From contig JAAEZN010000001.1 of assembly GCA_018222835.1 (NCBI GenBank), forward strand, positions 1-40,221: a DNA stretch of 40,221 nucleotides. The letters run 5' to 3'. Every line of letters begins with the position of its first letter. The first letter of the stretch is position 1. This document shows, piece by piece, positions 7,612 to 16,000 of this stretch. This DNA comes from Algicola sp. (GTDB lineage Bacteria; Bacteroidota; Bacteroidia; Flavobacteriales; Flavobacteriaceae). The notes beneath the pieces are model-generated. The model was given only the letters and a program-made list of their open reading frames with translations. It was not told the DNA's origin and made no database searches. A program made the translations under genes and the position numbers.

Positions 7612-7673
7612 ATAAAATTCATTGATATTTTTTCTACTTTACATGAATCCTTGACTCCGATGGGCAGTATAAC

Positions 7674-7776
7674 TTAAGGGTGAAATTGTGTTGCGTAACG
7701 AAGGGATTTGGGCATTAGTCCAGTGGATTGGAAAATGTTTTGCCGAAGAATGGATTGAATGATATAGGATTACTTT
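7674..7776 (-). pseudogene. Frameshifted C-terminal remnant of an AraC-family regulator
   Basis: Translating the minus strand gives ...SFNPFFGKTFSNP, then a stop, and after a one-base frame change TGLMPKSLRYATQFHP followed by a stop at 7674. Together these match the second helix-turn-helix of AraC proteins (F-x-dpsyFgktFk-xtGl-tP-xxyR). Only about 35 codons remain; the upstream part is missing and the fragment abuts the cassette-like element at about 7778. I see the motif fit directly; the assignment as a remnant is inference from a short match. Confidence 0.5.
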
Positions 7777-7777
7777 C

Positions 7778-7921
7778 TCCTAACCAATAAAGCCATATAA
7801 TTGATATAGTATATTGGGAATTTGTTGTACTTATTGGTTTGTATATGGCAAGTAGGGCAGTAGAAATCGATGGACTTTCGTAAACCACCGAATACCCTAT
7901 TTGCTATATATATTGTTAGCT
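7778..7921 (-). repeat. Long imperfect hairpin region, attC-like
   Basis: Immediately 3' of the 150-aa ORF lies a foldable region. Arms 7842-7857 and 7895-7910 pair over 16 positions (14 Watson-Crick plus two G-T), with an interrupted inner stem enclosing unpaired bases. A second inverted repeat AACCAATAA/TTATTGGTT lies at 7782-7790/7831-7839. The ends read AGCTAAC (minus strand 7921-7915) and GTTAGGA (minus strand 7784-7778), which pair at five of seven positions, as R'' and R' boxes do in integron attC sites. On the minus strand no T-tract follows the hairpin, so a terminator is less likely. No integron integrase is present in the window. Confidence 0.4.
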
Positions 7922-7929
7922 TTTCGTTT

Positions 7930-8382
7930 TCATTTTTTTTCTGTCAAATCAATAAAATCAAGTATTTCAAGGGCATTATTTATCACAAAACTTTGTTTAG
8001 CGGATTTAGGACTCCAACCATTAGCTAAATAATAGTCAATTAATTTTATAATTACCACTGGTCTATTTAGATTTATCTGCCTACAGTTAGAATTCTCCCC
8101 TTGAATTGTCATTTTTCCTGTATTTGAAAACCAAATAACTCCTGAATCGGGATAACCGACCATCCATTTATCTTTTTCATTATTATGGTTTATCAATATA
8201 TTATCTTCCTCTCGGAAATGTAATTTAATAGGTGAGTTTTTAAAGTTCTCCAGATAAATAACAACCAGTTCGGCACATTTTGATAATTTATATTCATCAA
8301 GATGGTAATGAGCTCTTTTCCACAGATAAGTCTCTTTTCTGTGAATAACCTTCCTCATCTTTACTTTATTTATCCATTTCAT
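7930..8382 (-). CDS. Orphan hypothetical protein in an AT-rich cassette-like islet
   Basis: I do not recognise this 150-aa protein. It has no signal peptide or membrane helix and is rich in K, N and I, with clearly more AT-rich codons than its neighbours, which suggests transfer. Visible stretches include YHLDEYKLSKCAELVVIYLENF near the N-terminus, GVIWFSNTGKM in the middle and LIDYYLANGWSPKSAKQSFVI near the end; the last resembles an adapter-like helix rather than an enzyme motif. The ATG follows a TAGCGTTAGCT boundary by ten bases, and the stop is eight bases before AGCTAAC, so the gene fits its flanks with almost no spare DNA. Confidence 0.65.
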   Translation of the reverse strand: MKWINKVKMRKVIHRKETYLWKRAHYHLDEYKLSKCAELVVIYLENFKNSPIKLHFREEDNILINHNNEKDKWMVGYPDSGVIWFSNTGKMTIQGENSNCRQINLNRPVVIIKLIDYYLANGWSPKSAKQSFVINNALEILDFIDLTEKK

Positions 8383-8391
8383 TTTAATGAA

Positions 8392-8402
8392 AGCTAACGC
8401 TA
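8392..8402 (-). repeat. Boundary sequence TAGCGTTAGCT upstream of the orphan ORF
   Basis: Read on the minus strand, TAGCGTTAGCT resembles the GCGTTRRRY end of an attC site and is an inverted copy of the AGCTAAC at the other end of the islet (7915-7921). The similarity extends to GTTAGCTTTC versus GTTAGCTTTTC. Confidence 0.4.
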
Positions 8403-8496
8403 GGTATTATATCCTTTGATAAGTGAAGTTAGTTTTTTCTGGTTAAAACTCCACCTAGAATTGATCAGTGGGCTGTATGGGTTAATGGATTCTACA

Positions 8497-9087
8497 TTAA
8501 CGATACTTATCGTTCAACCCAACACCGTTTTTGATCATAAGGAGTATCTTTTCCAATCTTCGCAGTTTGGTTTTCTCTTGTTTGGCCTCGGCAATATAAT
8601 CGCAGAATTCCTTTTGCTTATATGGGGTAAACGTGTTAAATGCAGACTCTAGCTGATTGTCTTTGTCCAATTCGGTTTGTAGTAAATCGGGCACAACTGT
8701 TTTTTTGGTTGTATCTACCTTTAGTACTACACCTTTTTTTTGGTTTTCCAAGGCCTCCATCATGTAGGCCACGGCCGCTGGTTGGTCCACCTCTTCCAAA
8801 CTATGGAACTTCCAATGGCGCATTCCTTTGGTTTTGCCTTCCTGTGCATTTTCCAACACATTTTTAGGGTCTTTTAGAAATACTCCGTTAAAAAACCAAA
8901 TACCAAAATGACTTTTAAAAGTGCAAATGCCAAAAACATTTTTCCCATTGAGAGTATATACGGGAAAACTCCATTTAAAATCTTCATCCGCACCCGATTT
9001 TAAGGCCAGTTCCCGTAAAAGGACAATACCATCCCTAAAGGGATGTTCCTTTTCGTAATAGGCCTCTATTTTTCGGGATTTGTCCAT
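8497..9087 (-). CDS. YdeI/OmpD-associated family protein (DUF1801 plus OmdA-like tail)
   Basis: This 196-aa cytoplasmic protein has an N-terminal DUF1801-like domain (LRELALKSGADEDFKWSFPVYTLNGKNVFGICTFK..., then HFGIWFFNG) and a C-terminal YdeI/OmdA-type region (LDKDNQLESAFNTFTPYKQKEFCDYI, AKQEKTKLRRLEKIL). The family is linked by name to bacteriocin protection, but a biochemical function is not established. I set the start at ATG 9087, two bases after the pepT stop; a longer frame to 9120 would overlap pepT. The spacing implies co-transcription or translational coupling with pepT. Confidence 0.85.
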   Translation of the reverse strand: MDKSRKIEAYYEKEHPFRDGIVLLRELALKSGADEDFKWSFPVYTLNGKNVFGICTFKSHFGIWFFNGVFLKDPKNVLENAQEGKTKGMRHWKFHSLEEVDQPAAVAYMMEALENQKKGVVLKVDTTKKTVVPDLLQTELDKDNQLESAFNTFTPYKQKEFCDYIAEAKQEKTKLRRLEKILLMIKNGVGLNDKYR

Positions 9088-9089
9088 TA

Positions 9090-10319
9090 CTACTTGATTT
9101 GACTTGCTGTAAGTTCGCAAATTTTTACGATTACTTTTACGGCTTTCTCCATACTTTCCAACGGAACGTACTCGTATTTGCCATGAAAATTATGGCCACC
9201 GGCAAAAATATTGGGACAGGGCAGTCCCATAAAACTAAGTTGGGAACCGTCCGTTCCCCCTCGAATCGGTTTTATGATCGGTTCTATTTGTAGCGATTTC
9301 ATGGCCTCTTCGGCGATTTCTACAATATGGAACACCGGCTCCACCTTCTCCCGCATATTTTTGTACTGGTCTTCAATGTTAAGATCAATGAATTCGCCGT
9401 ATTTTTTATTGAGTTTTTTCTGAATATCCACTAAAAGGTCCTTCCTCGCCTGAAAATGAACCGCATCGTGGTCACGGATAATAAGCTCTATTTCTGCTTT
9501 CTCAATTTCGCCCTTAATTTTATGTACATGGAAAAAACCTTCCCGACCCTTAGTGTTTTCAGGAACTTCGCTAGGGGGCAGGTGGGTTAAAAAATCGTTG
9601 GCGATTCCAATTGCGTTTACCATTTTGTTCTTGGCATAGCCGGGGTGCACACTTTTTCCTGTGATGGTAATTTGAGCCTTGGCCGCATTAAAATTTTCAT
9701 ACTCCAGTTCGCCCACTTGGCTACCATCCATAGTGTAGGCCCATTCGGCACCAAACTTTTCCACATCGAATTTATGGGCTCCGCAGCCTATTTCCTCGTC
9801 GGGCGTAAAGGCTATCCGGATAGTGCCGTGTTTTATTTCGGGATGCTGGATCAGGTATTCCATGGCCGTGACTATTTCGGCAATACCGGCTTTATCGTCC
9901 GCTCCAAGCAATGTGGTTCCGTCCGTGGTGATCAAGGTTTGACCCTCGTATGCTTTTAGGTCTTCAAAATAATCGGGAGATAATACGATGTTTTTCAACT
10001 TGTTCAATACAATGTCCTTTCCATCATATTTTTCGATGATCTGTGGCTTCACATTTCTTCCGGAAAAATCTGGAGAAGTATCAAAATGGGAAATAAAACC
10101 GATGGTTGGCACCCTTTTATCAATATTGCTTGGCAGAGTGGCCATTATGTAGGCATTCTCGTCGATAGAAACCTCTTGCATGCCAATTTGATGGAGTTCC
10201 ATTACCAATTTTTTGGCAAGGTCCCATTGTTTTTCGGTGCTAGGGGTGGTCTTGGAGTAGGGGTCGCTTTGGGTATCGGTGGTCACATATTCCAAAAATC
10301 GAGGTAATAATTTATCCAT
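9090..10319 (-). CDS. pepT: Peptidase T (tripeptide aminopeptidase)
   Basis: PepT is a cytosolic M20-family di-zinc aminopeptidase that removes the N-terminal residue from tripeptides. The 409-aa length is standard. Metal and catalytic motifs are visible: [10 protein letters not shown] (His and Asp ligands), [13 protein letters not shown] (bridging Asp), [14 protein letters not shown] (catalytic Glu pair), [16 protein letters not shown], and the late [40 protein letters not shown] with the final His ligand. A -7-like TATTTTTG lies upstream on the minus strand (10346-10339). The YdeI-like gene follows two bases after its stop. Confidence 0.95.
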   Translation of the reverse strand: MDKLLPRFLEYVTTDTQSDPYSKTTPSTEKQWDLAKKLVMELHQIGMQEVSIDENAYIMATLPSNIDKRVPTIGFISHFDTSPDFSGRNVKPQIIEKYDGKDIVLNKLKNIVLSPDYFEDLKAYEGQTLITTDGTTLLGADDKAGIAEIVTAMEYLIQHPEIKHGTIRIAFTPDEEIGCGAHKFDVEKFGAEWAYTMDGSQVGELEYENFNAAKAQITITGKSVHPGYAKNKMVNAIGIANDFLTHLPPSEVPENTKGREGFFHVHKIKGEIEKAEIELIIRDHDAVHFQARKDLLVDIQKKLNKKYGEFIDLNIEDQYKNMREKVEPVFHIVEIAEEAMKSLQIEPIIKPIRGGTDGSQLSFMGLPCPNIFAGGHNFHGKYEYVPLESMEKAVKVIVKICELTASQIK

Positions 10320-10338
10320 GGTCGTTGGGCATTTTCAT

Positions 10339-10346
10339 CAAAAATA
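10339..10346 (-). promoter_or_regulatory. Probable -7 element of pepT
   Basis: TATTTTTG on the minus strand fits TAnnTTTG and lies 19 bases before the pepT ATG. A clear -33 element at standard distance is not visible. Confidence 0.4.
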
Positions 10347-10422
10347 ATGCTTATTCAAATGCAATTTTAGAAATCAACAGCATTAATACCTATCTTTCAC
10401 AAACCATTAATTGCAATTAGCA

Positions 10423-10842
10423 TTGAAATATTTAATAGTATCACTTTTTTTAATGTTCGGCGTTTCCGGCCTTGCCCAAATGGACTGCATTTTGGGTGTG
10501 GGGGGGCACGATAACGAAACTATCTCAAAAGTTTTTGAATTGACAGATGAACAGCGAAAAAACCTGAAAAATTGGAGTGCGGAACTAAAGGTCCGGAACG
10601 ATATTTTGGAGGACAGGGCAGAGTTCTTGATGAAAAAGAACGAAGAGAGCTCTCCAGAGGTGCTGTTGACAGTGTCCAAGCAATATGCCACAATAATGGA
10701 TAGTATGCGGCAAAATATCCGGATGATGGATAAAAGACTGCTTAGCACTTTTACCGAATCCCAATACGAAAAGTATGTTAAAATGTGCAATCAACTAACC
10801 TTACGCCCTATCTACATTAATAGGTCGGTCAACGAAAATTGA
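10423..10842 (+). CDS. Small secreted or periplasmic protein, probable TTG start
   Basis: I do not recognise a family. From TTG 10423 the product is 139 aa: MKYLIVSLFLMFGVSGLAQ is a good signal peptide with cleavage after GLAQ, and the mature part is a mostly helical, charged domain (FELTDEQRKNLKNWSAEL, then SMRQNIRMMDKRLLSTFTESQYEKY). This pattern resembles small Spy/periheme-like helical periplasmic proteins that contain LTxxQ motifs, but that comparison is weak. An in-frame TAA at 10408 closes the frame just upstream, so the start must be TTG 10411, TTG 10423 or the internal ATG 10453; only the TTGs retain the signal peptide. Transcribed divergently from pepT and followed by pyrD. Confidence 0.7.
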   Translation: MKYLIVSLFLMFGVSGLAQMDCILGVGGHDNETISKVFELTDEQRKNLKNWSAELKVRNDILEDRAEFLMKKNEESSPEVLLTVSKQYATIMDSMRQNIRMMDKRLLSTFTESQYEKYVKMCNQLTLRPIYINRSVNEN

Positions 10843-10846
10843 TCGA

Positions 10847-10881
10847 TTTGTATAGAACTGTTTTAAGAGTTTTTATTTTTG
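10847..10881 (+). promoter_or_regulatory. Promoter of the pyrD operon
   Basis: TTTG at 10847-10850 and TATTTTTG at 10874-10881 with a 23-base spacer fit the flavobacterial TTG-N17-23-TAnnTTTG pattern. The pyrD ATG lies 18 bases after the -7 element. Confidence 0.6.
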
Positions 10882-10899
10882 TCCAAAATCCCTGTTTGA

Positions 10900-11940
10900 A
10901 TGTATAAATTCCTGATTCGCCCGGTACTTTTTTTGTTTGATGCGGAAACCGTTCACCATTTTACTTTTTCGACCATTAAGCTGTTATCAAAGCTTGGTTT
11001 TAGTGGACTTTTTAGGAGTATGTTCGTTGTAAACGATCCAAGGTTGGAGCGTGAGGTTTTTGGGGTGAAATTTAAAAATCCGGTGGGATTGGCCGCTGGG
11101 TTCGATAAAAATGCCAAATTGTACAATGAATTCTCCGATTTTGGTTTTGGGTTTGTGGAGATTGGAACGGTAACGCCAAAACCGCAACCTGGTAACCCTA
11201 AAAAGCGTTTGTTCCGTTTGCTCGATGATAAAGCAATTATTAACCGAATGGGATTTAATAATAATGGTGTTTTTGAAGCTGTGGAACAATTAAAGAAAAA
11301 ACATCGCGTAATTATCGGGGGAAATATTGGTAAGAACAAGGTAACCGCAAACCAAGATGCCATTAAGGATTATCTAATATGTTTTGAAGCTTTGTTCGAG
11401 CATGTTGATTACTTTGTGGTCAATGTAAGCTCACCCAATACTCCGGGACTTAGAGAGCTTCAGGATAAGGAGCCTTTGACCAAATTGTTGAAAAAACTGA
11501 AGAACCAGAACAGTAAATTGGCCAAAAACCTAAATGCGAAGGAGAAACCGATTCTATTGAAGATTGCACCAGATTTAACGGACGACCAGCTTGTGGATAT
11601 TATCGATATTGTTGCCGATACACAAATAGAAGGGGTTATCGCCACCAATACGACCATAGAAAGAAAGGGGTTGAAGTCGCACCTTATTTTAACCGAAGAA
11701 GTGGGAGGGCTTAGCGGCAAACCTTTAACGAAAAGAAGTACGGAGGTTATTCGCTTCTTGTCCGAAAAGAGCAATAAGGCTTTCCCGATTATTGGCGTGG
11801 GCGGCATCCACTCTCCAGAAGATGCAATGGAAAAATTGGAGGCGGGAGCGGATTTGGTACAGTTGTACACCGGATTTATTTATGAAGGCCCGGGGCTTAT
11901 AAAAAAAATAAACAAGGCCATTTTGGAAAAAATGGACTAA
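10900..11940 (+). CDS. pyrD: Dihydroorotate dehydrogenase (quinone), class 2
   Basis: PyrD oxidises dihydroorotate to orotate and passes electrons via FMN to quinone at the inner membrane, the fourth step of pyrimidine synthesis. The 346-aa length and the N-terminal membrane-associating helices ([20 protein letters not shown]) mark class 2. Visible motifs are [36 protein letters not shown] in variant form, NRMGFNNNG, and the catalytic serine loop [15 protein letters not shown] (around S177), then [14 protein letters not shown] and a phosphate-binding [27 protein letters not shown]. It is the first gene of a compact unit; the LysE-family gene starts seven bases after its stop. Confidence 0.97.
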   Translation: MYKFLIRPVLFLFDAETVHHFTFSTIKLLSKLGFSGLFRSMFVVNDPRLEREVFGVKFKNPVGLAAGFDKNAKLYNEFSDFGFGFVEIGTVTPKPQPGNPKKRLFRLLDDKAIINRMGFNNNGVFEAVEQLKKKHRVIIGGNIGKNKVTANQDAIKDYLICFEALFEHVDYFVVNVSSPNTPGLRELQDKEPLTKLLKKLKNQNSKLAKNLNAKEKPILLKIAPDLTDDQLVDIIDIVADTQIEGVIATNTTIERKGLKSHLILTEEVGGLSGKPLTKRSTEVIRFLSEKSNKAFPIIGVGGIHSPEDAMEKLEAGADLVQLYTGFIYEGPGLIKKINKAILEKMD

Positions 11941-11947
11941 AAACAAT

Positions 11948-12604
11948 ATGCAAAGTTCAATTTTGTTTCTGGAAACCGTCAATTACCCCATATTGATCGG
12001 TTTTTTGGTGTCTTCACTTGCCCTTGCCATATCACCGGGTCCGGATAATATCTTTGTATTGGCCCAAAGCATCAGTAATGGTACAAAAGCTGGGATGGCC
12101 ACAGTTTTTGGTTTGGTGTCCGGTTGTTTGGTCCACACTACCTTATTGGCATTTGGGGTTTCTGAGATTATAAAAAGGAGCGATACACTGTTTTTTGCCA
12201 TTAAGCTATTCGGTGCTATGTATCTGTTATATCTGGCCTACAAAGTGTATCAAAGTGATGCCTCCATTTTGCTCGACAAAGAAGGACAACCCGCTAAATC
12301 GCCAAGAAAGCTTTTTTGGACGGGATTTACCATGAATGTCCTAAACCCAAAAGTTACCATTTTTTTCTTGGCTTTTTTTCCTGGTTTTTTGTTCAGTGAT
12401 ACACTTAATACCGTGATTCAGTTTTACGCTCTTGGACTGCTTTTTATGCTTTCGGCCTTATTGGTTTTTGGCTCCATCGCCTTTTTGGCCGGCAATATTT
12501 CCAGTTATTTAATCAGTCATAAAAAAGCGGGTGTTTACCTAAAATGGGTACAGATAATTGTATTTACGGGTATTGCGATTTATCTATTTCTATCGGATAA
12601 ATAA
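11948..12604 (+). CDS. LysE/RhtB-family translocator (amino-acid exporter)
   Basis: This 218-aa inner-membrane protein has about six hydrophobic helices and the family signature SPGPDN near residues 29-34 (LALAISPGPDNIFVLAQS), followed by GLVSGCLVH and a later FLNPK-like NVLNPKVTIFFLAFFPGF. LysE/RhtB members export amino acids or related metabolites. The substrate cannot be predicted. It lies between pyrD and the HMG-CoA lyase gene with small gaps (7 and 21 bases), which suggests an operon; a link to leucine catabolism is only a guess from position. Confidence 0.9.
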   Translation: MQSSILFLETVNYPILIGFLVSSLALAISPGPDNIFVLAQSISNGTKAGMATVFGLVSGCLVHTTLLAFGVSEIIKRSDTLFFAIKLFGAMYLLYLAYKVYQSDASILLDKEGQPAKSPRKLFWTGFTMNVLNPKVTIFFLAFFPGFLFSDTLNTVIQFYALGLLFMLSALLVFGSIAFLAGNISSYLISHKKAGVYLKWVQIIVFTGIAIYLFLSDK

Positions 12605-12625
12605 GTAGTATTTTTACGGACATAT

Positions 12626-13489
12626 ATGTCAAAAATAAAACTCATAGAATGTCCACGGGATGCCATGCAGGGGATAAAAACCTTTATTCCAAGGCAGGAA
12701 AAGGTAAAATACATCCAGTCCTTGTTGGGTTGTGGTTTTGATACCATCGATTTTGGAAGTTTTGTATCCCCAAAAGCTATTCCGCAGATGAGGGATACTG
12801 CTGAGGTCTTGGCCAGTTTGGATTTGTCGCGGACACAGAGTAAACTCTTATCGATTGTTGCCAATGTGAGAGGGGCGGAAGATGCCTGTAAGCACGAAGC
12901 AATCGATTATTTGGGTTTTCCATTCTCTATTTCGGAAAACTTTCAAATGCGTAATACCCACAAGACGATCGATCAGTCCGTGGAAACCCTAAAGGGTATA
13001 TTGGAATTGGCCGACGCCCATAATAAAGAAGTGGTTACTTATATTTCTATGGGATTCGGGAATCCCTATGGCGATCCTTGGGATGTTGATATTGTAGGGG
13101 AGTGGACGGAAAAATTGGCGGTAATGGGAACCCGAATACTTTCGCTGTCTGACACTATTGGGAGTTCCACGCCCGAAGTAATCGATTATTTGTTTTCCAA
13201 CCTAATCCCAAAATTCCCGGAAATCGAGTTTGGTGCCCATTTGCATACCACACCGACCAAATGGCACGAGAAGGTGGATGCGGCGTATAAAGCAGGGTGT
13301 AAGCGATTTGATGGTGCCGTTCAAGGTTTTGGCGGTTGCCCCATGGCCAAGGATGAGCTTACCGGAAACATGCCCACGGAAAAAATGCTTTCCTATTTTA
13401 CCACAGAGAAAGCTGATACAGGGGTCAACTGGATGGTCTTTGAAGCATCGTACAACAAGGCAACAGAATTGTTTTCCGTGTATCATTAA
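12626..13489 (+). CDS. mvaB: Hydroxymethylglutaryl-CoA lyase
   Basis: The enzyme cleaves HMG-CoA to acetyl-CoA and acetoacetate, the last step of leucine breakdown. The 287-aa TIM-barrel protein carries the catalytic Arg-Asp at R11-D12 (in CPRDAMQ, a divergent form of the usual GPRDGLQ), metal-binding histidines H205 and H207 (GAHLHTTP), and the catalytic cysteine C238 in GFGGCPMAKDELTGN. FDTIDFGSFVSPKAIPQM matches the form common in flavobacteria. The lyase call is good, but homologous carbon-carbon lyases cannot be fully excluded because of the altered N-terminal motif. It is third in the pyrD unit and followed by a bidirectional terminator. Confidence 0.85.
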   Translation: MSKIKLIECPRDAMQGIKTFIPRQEKVKYIQSLLGCGFDTIDFGSFVSPKAIPQMRDTAEVLASLDLSRTQSKLLSIVANVRGAEDACKHEAIDYLGFPFSISENFQMRNTHKTIDQSVETLKGILELADAHNKEVVTYISMGFGNPYGDPWDVDIVGEWTEKLAVMGTRILSLSDTIGSSTPEVIDYLFSNLIPKFPEIEFGAHLHTTPTKWHEKVDAAYKAGCKRFDGAVQGFGGCPMAKDELTGNMPTEKMLSYFTTEKADTGVNWMVFEASYNKATELFSVYH

Positions 13490-13495
13490 AAAAAA

Positions 13496-13513
13496 GCAAC
13501 CCTTTAGGATTGC
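13496..13513. terminator. Bidirectional terminator between HMG-CoA lyase and TonB receptor genes
   Basis: A 7-bp stem with one mismatch (13496-13502/13507-13513, GCAACCC/GGATTGC) is flanked by an A-run on the left and a T-run on the right, so it can serve both convergent genes. Confidence 0.65.
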
Positions 13514-13540
13514 CTTCTGTTTTTTTGAGCAAATTATTGA

Positions 13541-15760
13541 TCAATATCTAAGCTCAATACCTGCATAAATACCAAATGGATGTCCAGGTCTTAGTCCTGC
13601 TGGGACTCTAGCAACTGCATATTTTTCATCCAATAGATTGATCATATTGGCAGTAAGGGCTATGTGGTCGTTAAATTTATATCGGCCTCCAAAGTCCACA
13701 ATAAAATTTGAACCTACCTTCTCGTTGGCAGGTATGGGACCTGAGCCCGCCAAAGTTCGGAATGCACCGTTGTATCTTCCGCTAAGGTTTATCTCAAATT
13801 TCTCGTGCTCCAATGATAAAGAGGTGTTGAACTGATGCTTGGAAATATAAGGCAGCTCATCCCCAGAAGAAACTTCTCCCCAAATGTCGTTATTGCTTCC
13901 AAAATCGTTCATGAATTCTGTATCGGTGAGCGTGTATCCAAAAGTAAAGGGTAATTGGAAATTTGGATTATTGTCCAAGAAGTTATAGTTGAACAATACC
14001 TCTACACCTTGTACATTTACCTCACCGGCATTAAACTGATCTAGTGAACCAGTTCCGCCCGTAGCGGCAAGATCACTCCCCAAAAGGTTGCTGTAATCGT
14101 TATAAAAACCAACTATTTCTCCAGAAATTCCTAAGAATGAGAATCGGGTTCCCAGCTCATAATTTACACTTTCTTCGGGATCCTCGCCGGGTTGGTTGCT
14201 TGGAGGGGAAAATCCTTTGTGGATACCACCAAAAACGGATAGGTCATTAAAGTTATAGTTGAAACCAATACCGGGAATAAATACATCAACATTGTTGCGT
14301 CTTTCAGAAATATCAGTGTCGGCACGTTGTACATCGTCTGTACCGTAATTCAATCTTTCCAATGAAATGTTCTCGTAACGTAAACCAGGGGTCAAGGTCA
14401 AGTTGTTTATTTTGACCTTATACATGGCGTATGATGCGAAGGCTTTAGCGCTACTGATACGGTTGGCGTTGGTTCCGGGGATGCCGGCATTTACCAATTC
14501 CATGTTTCCGTTTACCATGGCGTAATCGTCTATCCATTGAAAACGATCTTCTTCATCGTAGTGATAGCGCAATCCAATTTCCAGATCATGGTAGGTGTTT
14601 TCCCCGCTCCAGTGATAGTCCAATTTGGTTTGAACACCGGTGGATAAATAATCACGGTTGTTGTTTCTGGAGTTAAGGAAATCGTTCGTGCCACTATTTG
14701 AAGAACCTTTTACTAGGTCGAGGTAGGGTTGGTAGGTATTGGGGTCGCTAAAAATAGTGCCGATACCTTCCCGTTCCCCATTAATGGTAACGTAATCTAC
14801 TTTATACCAATTTCTGCTAAAATCGTTGTAATAACCGGTCGTGGTAATCCTAAATTGATCATTGAATTTTAAGGCATATGTTCCCATGACCTGAAAATGT
14901 TCTGCATTCATTTCATCATTTTGGGAGCCAGCATAACGGTCGAAAGGATTGGCATTAAAATCTGCTTGAGTGAGTCCTAGGTAAGTCTCATTGGAAGTTT
15001 CGTCAGAATATTGAAACTTGAGCTCAAATTCTTGTCCAAGCTTTGCTTCAGGATTGGTATTGATCCTGAACTTGGCGACTAGATCATTCTTGTCAAAACC
15101 TGTATTGTCATCATTCCGAAGGTTTTTAAATCCATTTGAATTGTAGTTGAGGTATTCAACAGAGTACCCAAAATTCTTATAACTGTCACCAAGTTGAGCA
15201 TGGACTCGACCAGTATCAAAGCTTCCGTAGCTGCTGTTCAGAAAAATTCCGAAATTATCGGGAATTTCTGTGGAGATCATGTTAATGGCGCCTCCCGTGG
15301 TGTAGGGCCCAAATTGAACCTGGCTGCTCCCCTTTAAAATTTCAACGGCCTGCATCCTTGCAATAGTGGGAAAGTAATAGGCCGAGGGAGCGCTGTATGG
15401 TGCCGGAGCAATAAGAACACCATCTTCCATTAATGTTATTTTAGAGCTTCTTTCGGGAGAAGTTCCCCTTAAACTAATGTTTGGACGTAGTCCAAAACCA
15501 TCTTCTTCATAAATATTTACGCCTGGAACTGCGCGTAATACTCGGTTTACATCGGTATAATTAAATTTTTTGATTTCCTCGGGAGAAACGTAGTATGAAG
15601 AGCCCGTTCTGTTTTTTGCAACAAATTTGCTTCCGAAAATAACTTTGGCGGAGAGAACCACTTCGTTCAATTCAATTAAGGTGGAATCATTACTTAATTG
15701 TTGTTGCCCGGAAACAAGAAGAAAACTAAAGAATGCGATGATTGTAGTTAGTCGATACAT
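13541..15760 (-). CDS. TonB-dependent receptor, FecA-like
   Basis: This 739-aa outer-membrane protein has a signal peptide (MYRLTTIIAFFSFLLVSGQ), then directly a plug domain (about residues 45-165) and a 22-strand-type barrel ending in an aromatic C-terminus (GIELRY). Plug motifs match ferric-citrate-type receptors: LRAVPGVNIYEEDG, NISLRGTSPERSSKITLMEDGV, APAPYSAPSAYYFP and VEILKGSSQVQFGPYTTGGAINMI. No carboxypeptidase-like N-terminal extension and no sigma-regulator signalling domain are present. Iron-siderophore or citrate uptake is likely by family. There is no adjacent ABC importer or SusD partner. A good promoter (TTG-N19-TAATTTTG) lies upstream; I see no convincing Fur box. Confidence 0.9.
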   Translation of the reverse strand: MYRLTTIIAFFSFLLVSGQQQLSNDSTLIELNEVVLSAKVIFGSKFVAKNRTGSSYYVSPEEIKKFNYTDVNRVLRAVPGVNIYEEDGFGLRPNISLRGTSPERSSKITLMEDGVLIAPAPYSAPSAYYFPTIARMQAVEILKGSSQVQFGPYTTGGAINMISTEIPDNFGIFLNSSYGSFDTGRVHAQLGDSYKNFGYSVEYLNYNSNGFKNLRNDDNTGFDKNDLVAKFRINTNPEAKLGQEFELKFQYSDETSNETYLGLTQADFNANPFDRYAGSQNDEMNAEHFQVMGTYALKFNDQFRITTTGYYNDFSRNWYKVDYVTINGEREGIGTIFSDPNTYQPYLDLVKGSSNSGTNDFLNSRNNNRDYLSTGVQTKLDYHWSGENTYHDLEIGLRYHYDEEDRFQWIDDYAMVNGNMELVNAGIPGTNANRISSAKAFASYAMYKVKINNLTLTPGLRYENISLERLNYGTDDVQRADTDISERRNNVDVFIPGIGFNYNFNDLSVFGGIHKGFSPPSNQPGEDPEESVNYELGTRFSFLGISGEIVGFYNDYSNLLGSDLAATGGTGSLDQFNAGEVNVQGVEVLFNYNFLDNNPNFQLPFTFGYTLTDTEFMNDFGSNNDIWGEVSSGDELPYISKHQFNTSLSLEHEKFEINLSGRYNGAFRTLAGSGPIPANEKVGSNFIVDFGGRYKFNDHIALTANMINLLDEKYAVARVPAGLRPGHPFGIYAGIELRY

Positions 15761-15804
15761 TGCGTTAATTAAGACTTATTTTAAATAAAAAATCAATTTC
15801 GATG

Positions 15805-15834
15805 CAAAATTACGTCTTACTTTAAATCAAGCAA
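15805..15834 (-). promoter_or_regulatory. Promoter of the TonB receptor gene
   Basis: On the minus strand TTG (15834-15832) is followed after 19 bases by TAATTTTG (15812-15805), a good match to the Bacteroidota promoter. The -7 element is 44 bases before the ATG. Confidence 0.6.
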
Positions 15835-15969
15835 GTTTTATTTGGAATAAATAAAAATAAAATGAACGATTTAACATTTTTGAGAGGTCTTCCAAATCGT
15901 TCCTTGGTCAAACCAACCGGGCAAAGAACATAAAGTGTTAAGGAGATATGGTGTTGTTTAAATTAGTGG

Positions 15970-15977
15970 TATATTTG
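15970..15977 (+). promoter_or_regulatory. -7 element of guaB
   Basis: TATATTTG is a perfect TAnnTTTG 23 bases before the guaB ATG. A TTG at 15954-15956 is the nearest -33 candidate, but its 13-base spacing is short. Confidence 0.5.
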
Positions 15978-16000
15978 CACGCAATTAATCCGTAATTGCA

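Noticed and set aside
7842..7910. Hairpin after the 150-aa ORF as an ordinary terminator
   Set aside because: On the coding (minus) strand no T-tract follows the stem, the structure is long with internal unpaired bases, and the flanking boxes pair with each other; an attC-like reading fits better, though not proven.
13230..13568. 112-aa plus-strand frame overlapping the end of the HMG-CoA lyase gene
   Set aside because: It is an out-of-frame shadow of the lyase and runs through the bidirectional terminator.
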